The notes under the pieces are model-generated. The model did not search any database. It saw only the letters and a list, made by a program, of their open reading frames with translations, and was not told the origin of the DNA. From assembly GCF_017303055.1 (NCBI RefSeq), contig NZ_JAEKJT010000009.1:124001-188000 (forward strand): 64,000 bases of DNA, read 5' to 3'. Shown here one piece after another: positions 55,732 through 64,000 of the stretch; within the stretch, counting starts at the first letter, position 1, and each line of letters begins with the position of its first letter. The DNA is from Halomonas litopenaei. Its GTDB lineage: Bacteria; Pseudomonadota; Gammaproteobacteria; Pseudomonadales; Halomonadaceae. A program made the translations under genes and the position numbers.

Positions 55732-57852
55732 TTAACCGTTCTGGTTGATGACGGCTTCAACGACGCTGGACGGCGCCTCTTCGTAGTCCGCAAACTCCAT
55801 GGTGTAGCTTGCGCGGCCCTGGGTCTGAGAGCGCAGATCGGTTGCGTAACCGAACATCTCAGCCAGCGGCACGGTGGCGCGAATGACCTTACCAGAGGAA
55901 GAGTCATCCATACCCTGGACCAGGCCCCGACGGCGGTTCAGGTCGCCCATGACGTCACCCATGAATTCTTCAGGGGTCACGACCTCGACCTTCATCACCG
56001 GCTCGAGCAGAACTGCCTTGGCCTTGGGTGCGCCTTGCTTGATCGCCATGGAAGAGGCGACCTTGAACGCGGTCTCGTTGGAGTCCACGTCATGGTAGGA
56101 ACCGTCGAACAGCGTCACCTTAACGTCGATCATCGGGTAGCCCGCGATGACACCGTTCTGGAGCTGCTCATAGGCCCCTTTCTCGACGGCCGGTACGTAT
56201 TCCTTGGGAACCACACCGCCGACGATCTCGGAAGCGAACTTGAAGTGCATATCTTCGTCGTCGCCCTTGTCTTCGGCCGTCAACGGCTCGATACGCAGGT
56301 GTACGTGACCGTACTGACCGCGACCACCGGACTGACGAACGAACTTGCCTTCCTGCTCGACGCTCTGACGAATCGTCTCGCGATAGGCCACCTGCGGCTT
56401 ACCGATGTTGGCTTCCACCTTGAACTCGCGACGCATGCGGTCAACGATGATGTCCAGGTGAAGCTCACCCATGCCGGAGATGATGGTCTGGCCAGTCTCT
56501 TCGTCGGTCTTGACCTGGAAGGACGGATCTTCCTGGGCCAGCTTGCCCAGTGCAATACCCATCTTTTCCTGATCAGCCTTGGACTTAGGCTCGACCGCGA
56601 CAGAGATAACCGGATCCGGGAACTCCATGCGCTCGAGAACGATCTTGTCGTTCAGGTCGCACAGGGTGTCACCGGTGGTCACGTCCTTCAGGCCGATACA
56701 GGCGGCGATGTCGCCAGCCAGAACTTCCTTGATCTCCTCGCGAGAGTTGGAGTGCATCTGGACGATACGACCGACGCGCTCCTTCTTCTGCTTGACGGAG
56801 TTGTAGACGCTGTCACCGGACTTCAGCACGCCAGAGTAGACGCGAATGAAGGTCAGGGTACCAACGAAGGGGTCGGTCGCGATCTTGAACGCCAGCGCAG
56901 CGAACGGAGCGCTGTCGTCGGCTTCACGAGTCGCGATGGTGCCGTCCTTGTCGTCCAGCTCACCTTCGATCGCCTTGACCTCGGTGGGAGACGGCATGTA
57001 CTCGATGACGCCATCGAGAACGGCCTGAACACCCTTGTTCTTGAACGCAGAACCACAGGTGACCAGCACGATCTCGTTGTCGAGAGTACGACGACGCAGA
57101 CCAGCCTTGATCTCGTCGATGGTCAGCTCACCCTCTTCGAGGTACTTCTCCATCAGCTCTTCGGACGCCTCGGCGGCGGCCTCGACCATCTGCTCGCGAT
57201 ACTCTTCAGCGGTCTCCTGGAGCTCCGCCGGGATATCAACGAGGTCGTAGTTCATCCCGAAGTTGTCTTCATCCCACAGGATGGCCTTCATCTGGATGAG
57301 GTCGATAACGCCCTTGAACTCGTCCTCGGAGCCCCAGTTGATCTGGATCGGCACGACGTTGGCGCCAAGACGATCCTTCAGCTGGTTGACGACCATGAAG
57401 AAGTCAGCGCCGCTACGGTCCATCTTGTTGACGAACACCATGCGCGGAACTTCGTACTTGTTGGCCTGGCGCCAGACGGTCTCGGTCTGCGGCTGCACAC
57501 CGGAGGAGCCACACAGCACGACGACGGCACCGTCAAGAACACGCAGGGAACGCTCGACTTCGATGGTGAAGTCAACGTGTCCAGGAGTGTCGATGATGTT
57601 GATGCGGTGCTCATCGAACTGCTTGTTCATGCCCTGCCAGAAGCAGGTAGTCGCCGCGGAGGTGATAGTGATACCACGCTCCTGCTCCTGCTCCATCCAG
57701 TCCATGGTGGCAGCGCCCTCATGGACCTCACCGACCTTGTGGGACAGACCGGTATAGAACAGGACACGCTCGGTAGTAGTCGTCTTACCGGCGTCGACGT
57801 GGGCCACGATACCGATATTGCGGTAACGCTTAAGCGGAGTCTTGCGAGCCAC
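55732..57852 (-). CDS. fusA: Elongation factor G
   Basis: Translocase of translation, 706 aa. Motifs: G1 [16 protein letters not shown]3 DTPGHVDF and G4 NKMD, followed by domains II-V ([19 protein letters not shown] region; [10 protein letters not shown]). It lies 28 bases before tuf and 30 after rpsG. This is the standard, housekeeping-length protein in its usual operon. Confidence 0.98.
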   Translation of the reverse strand: MARKTPLKRYRNIGIVAHVDAGKTTTTERVLFYTGLSHKVGEVHEGAATMDWMEQEQERGITITSAATTCFWQGMNKQFDEHRINIIDTPGHVDFTIEVERSLRVLDGAVVVLCGSSGVQPQTETVWRQANKYEVPRMVFVNKMDRSGADFFMVVNQLKDRLGANVVPIQINWGSEDEFKGVIDLIQMKAILWDEDNFGMNYDLVDIPAELQETAEEYREQMVEAAAEASEELMEKYLEEGELTIDEIKAGLRRRTLDNEIVLVTCGSAFKNKGVQAVLDGVIEYMPSPTEVKAIEGELDDKDGTIATREADDSAPFAALAFKIATDPFVGTLTFIRVYSGVLKSGDSVYNSVKQKKERVGRIVQMHSNSREEIKEVLAGDIAACIGLKDVTTGDTLCDLNDKIVLERMEFPDPVISVAVEPKSKADQEKMGIALGKLAQEDPSFQVKTDEETGQTIISGMGELHLDIIVDRMRREFKVEANIGKPQVAYRETIRQSVEQEGKFVRQSGGRGQYGHVHLRIEPLTAEDKGDDEDMHFKFASEIVGGVVPKEYVPAVEKGAYEQLQNGVIAGYPMIDVKVTLFDGSYHDVDSNETAFKVASSMAIKQGAPKAKAVLLEPVMKVEVVTPEEFMGDVMGDLNRRRGLVQGMDDSSSGKVIRATVPLAEMFGYATDLRSQTQGRASYTMEFADYEEAPSSVVEAVINQNG

Positions 57853-57882
57853 GATGTAACTCCCGTTGGTTGGCGATGCGCT

Positions 57883-58353
57883 TTAGAAGCGGTAGTGAGA
57901 GAAGGCCTTGTTGGCTTCTGCCATGCGATGCACGTCTTCACGCTTCTTGACTGCCGAACCCTTGCCTTCGGCTGCATCCAGCATTTCGCCAGCCAGACGC
58001 TGCACCATGGTCTTCTCGCCACGACGGCGAGCGGCGTCCACCAGCCAGCGCATGGCAAGCGCCTGGCGGCGGGACGGACGGACTTCGACCGGCACCTGAT
58101 AGGTCGCACCGCCAACGCGGCGAGACTTCACCTCGACCATCGGCTGGATCGTTTCCAGCGCCTTGTCGAAGATCTCCAGCGGCTCTTCATTGGAACGCTC
58201 GGCAACCCTGTCCAGCGCACCATAGACGATACGCTCAGCTACGGACTTCTTGCCGCTGATCATCAGGTGGTTCATGAACTTGGCCAGACGCTCGGATCCG
58301 AACTTAGGATCCGGCAGAATCTCGCGCTTGGCCGCAACTCTTCTTCTAGGCAT
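57883..58353 (-). CDS. rpsG: 30S ribosomal protein S7
   Basis: S7, 156 aa, nucleator of the head of the small subunit and in E. coli the translational repressor of the str operon. It begins [20 protein letters not shown] and has the family [21 protein letters not shown] 110-base spacer separates it from rpsL. Confidence 0.98.
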   Translation of the reverse strand: MPRRRVAAKREILPDPKFGSERLAKFMNHLMISGKKSVAERIVYGALDRVAERSNEEPLEIFDKALETIQPMVEVKSRRVGGATYQVPVEVRPSRRQALAMRWLVDAARRRGEKTMVQRLAGEMLDAAEGKGSAVKKREDVHRMAEANKAFSHYRF

Positions 58354-58463
58354 GATAAGCCCTCGGTTGAAGGGTCCTTCAGGTAAACCCGAGACACGCG
58401 ATAGGCGGCTCGACCTTACTCTTATCAGACCGGGTCAATCTGGTAATGGAAGCGACGTAGCCC

Positions 58464-58838
58464 TTAGGACTTCGGACGCTTGGTACCGTACTTGGAACGG
58501 CCCTGCTTACGGTTCTGAACACCGGAGGTGTCGAGAGCGCCGCGAACGGTGTGATAACGCACACCCGGAAGGTCCTTTACTCGACCGCCACGGATCAGGA
58601 CCACAGAGTGCTCCTGCAGGTTGTGGCCTTCACCGCCGATGTAAGAGGACACCTCGTAGCCGTTGGTCAGGCGCACACGGCAGACCTTCCGCAGTGCGGA
58701 GTTCGGCTTCTTCGGGGTGGTGGTGTAGACGCGGGTACAGACGCCGCGCTTCTGCGGGCAGGCCTGAAGCGCAGGCACGTCGGTCTTCGCGGCCTGGCGC
58801 TTGCGCGGCTTGCGCACGAGCTGATTAATCGTTGCCAT
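58464..58838 (-). CDS. rpsL: 30S ribosomal protein S12
   Basis: S12, 124 aa, in the decoding centre. Conserved loops [14 protein letters not shown] and [14 protein letters not shown] carry the lysines equivalent to E. coli K43 and K88 in wild-type (streptomycin-sensitive) form. It is the first gene of the str operon, with a promoter about 80 bases upstream. Confidence 0.98.
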   Translation of the reverse strand: MATINQLVRKPRKRQAAKTDVPALQACPQKRGVCTRVYTTTPKKPNSALRKVCRVRLTNGYEVSSYIGGEGHNLQEHSVVLIRGGRVKDLPGVRYHTVRGALDTSGVQNRKQGRSKYGTKRPKS

Positions 58839-58919
58839 AGCTGTTAGCTGACTCCAATGGGTTGCCTAAGCCTTTTCACAGTGGCGCGGATACACCCACC
58901 CCACTGTTAAAGGCTGCGC

Positions 58920-58949
58920 ATTCTACTGGCTGATGCCAAGGCGCGTCAA
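58920..58949 (-). promoter_or_regulatory. Probable promoter of the str operon (rpsL)
   Basis: On the minus strand TTGACG and TAGAAT are separated by 18 bases, about 80 bases before the rpsL ATG. Confidence 0.7.
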
Positions 58950-58976
58950 GCCCGGAGCCGCAAAGGCTCCAGGCTT
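58948..58976 (-). terminator. Hairpin after rpoC
   Basis: GGAGCC / GGCTCC core (58954-58970) extended by AAGCC / GGCTT beyond one mismatch. It lies 10 bases after the rpoC stop and overlaps the -35 of the rpsL promoter. There is no T-run, so termination may be partial. Confidence 0.5.
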
Positions 58977-58985
58977 ATGCCGACA

Positions 58986-63203
<4,218 letters not shown>

Positions 63204-63233
63204 TAGGTCGGCTCCGTTGCGGAGTTGTCATGG

Positions 63234-63253
63234 GCGGGGGCTTGCGCCCCCGC
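63234..63253 (-). other. Hairpin in the rpoB-rpoC spacer
   Basis: Perfect 8-base-pair stem GCGGGGGC / GCCCCCGC; on the minus-strand transcript the loop is GCAA, a GNRA tetraloop. A second small stem (CTCCG / CGGAG, 63212-63224) would cover the rpoC ribosome binding site. It may tune rpoC translation or processing. Confidence 0.5.
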
Positions 63254-63288
63254 GGACCGTCATTCATTGAAGCGCCTTTCGGGCCGCC

Positions 63289-64000
<712 letters not shown>

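Noticed and set aside
56035..58386. A very long open frame on the plus strand, antisense to fusA and rpsG
   Set aside because: It mirrors high-GC coding sequence of fusA and rpsG, has no family signature, and the genes on the opposite strand are certain.

Overview
The window is GC-rich, densely coding DNA (about 62-65% G+C by eye) from a gammaproteobacterium. Protein sequences and gene order fit the Halomonadaceae (Halomonas or a relative) best. Pointers are the block uvrA - MFS - ssb, the fabAB pair, and an uninterrupted rpoBC - str - S10 - spc - alpha run whose proteins are all of gammaproteobacterial type. The genus is inferred, not proven. Both ends cut genes: phnL on the left and rpoB on the right.

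Layout. (1) 1-8.1 kb, minus strand: a phosphonate uptake and C-P lyase operon, phnC-D-E-F-G-H-I-J-K-L(partial). From phnF to phnK the genes are coupled by ATGA or TGATG overlaps. A GntR/HutC-type operator and a probable Pho box lie in front of phnC, and a second operator covers the phnF start codon. (2) 8.5-14.5 kb: a small VOC-like protein, a small membrane protein, a membrane-anchored TlpA-type thioredoxin with an Lgt-like N-terminus, the RNA polymerase recycling ATPase RapA, and a TIGR01777-type epimerase. (3) 14.6-24.2 kb, plus strand: a light/photooxidative-stress cluster. It holds a renalase-like FAD oxidase, a CbiX-like chelatase, a LitR/CarH-like MerR regulator, photolyase, an NTF2-like protein, an SDR, a second FAD oxidoreductase, a DUF1365 protein, a cyclopropane-fatty-acid-synthase-like methyltransferase and a DUF2878 membrane protein. 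TGTACA-type boxes occur in the cluster. The regulator lacks the usual cobalamin-ligand residues. This is the best candidate here for a less-described system. (4) 24.2-40.4 kb: a PAS-GGDEF-EAL protein, fabA-fabB, an M48 lipoprotein peptidase, an RmlD-like/PlsC pair, a TauE/SafE permease, ssb with a long repeat linker, a YajR-like MFS transporter, uvrA, a lone PD-(D/E)XK nuclease-like protein and an LprI-like secreted protein. (5) 40.6-64 kb, minus strand: the transcription/translation core, read rpoB-rpoC-rpsL-rpsG-fusA-tuf, then rpsJ to rplQ. Clear sigma-70-like promoters precede rpsJ and rpsL, and intrinsic terminators follow tuf and rplQ.

How the parts work together. PhnCDE import phosphonates, PhnG-L (with genes beyond the window) break the C-P bond, and PhnF probably represses the operon while PhoB may activate it. 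In the light cluster, LitR probably controls DNA repair (photolyase) and a coupled block that looks like membrane-lipid modification. FabA/FabB supply the unsaturated acyl chains such a block would act on, although they are a separate locus.
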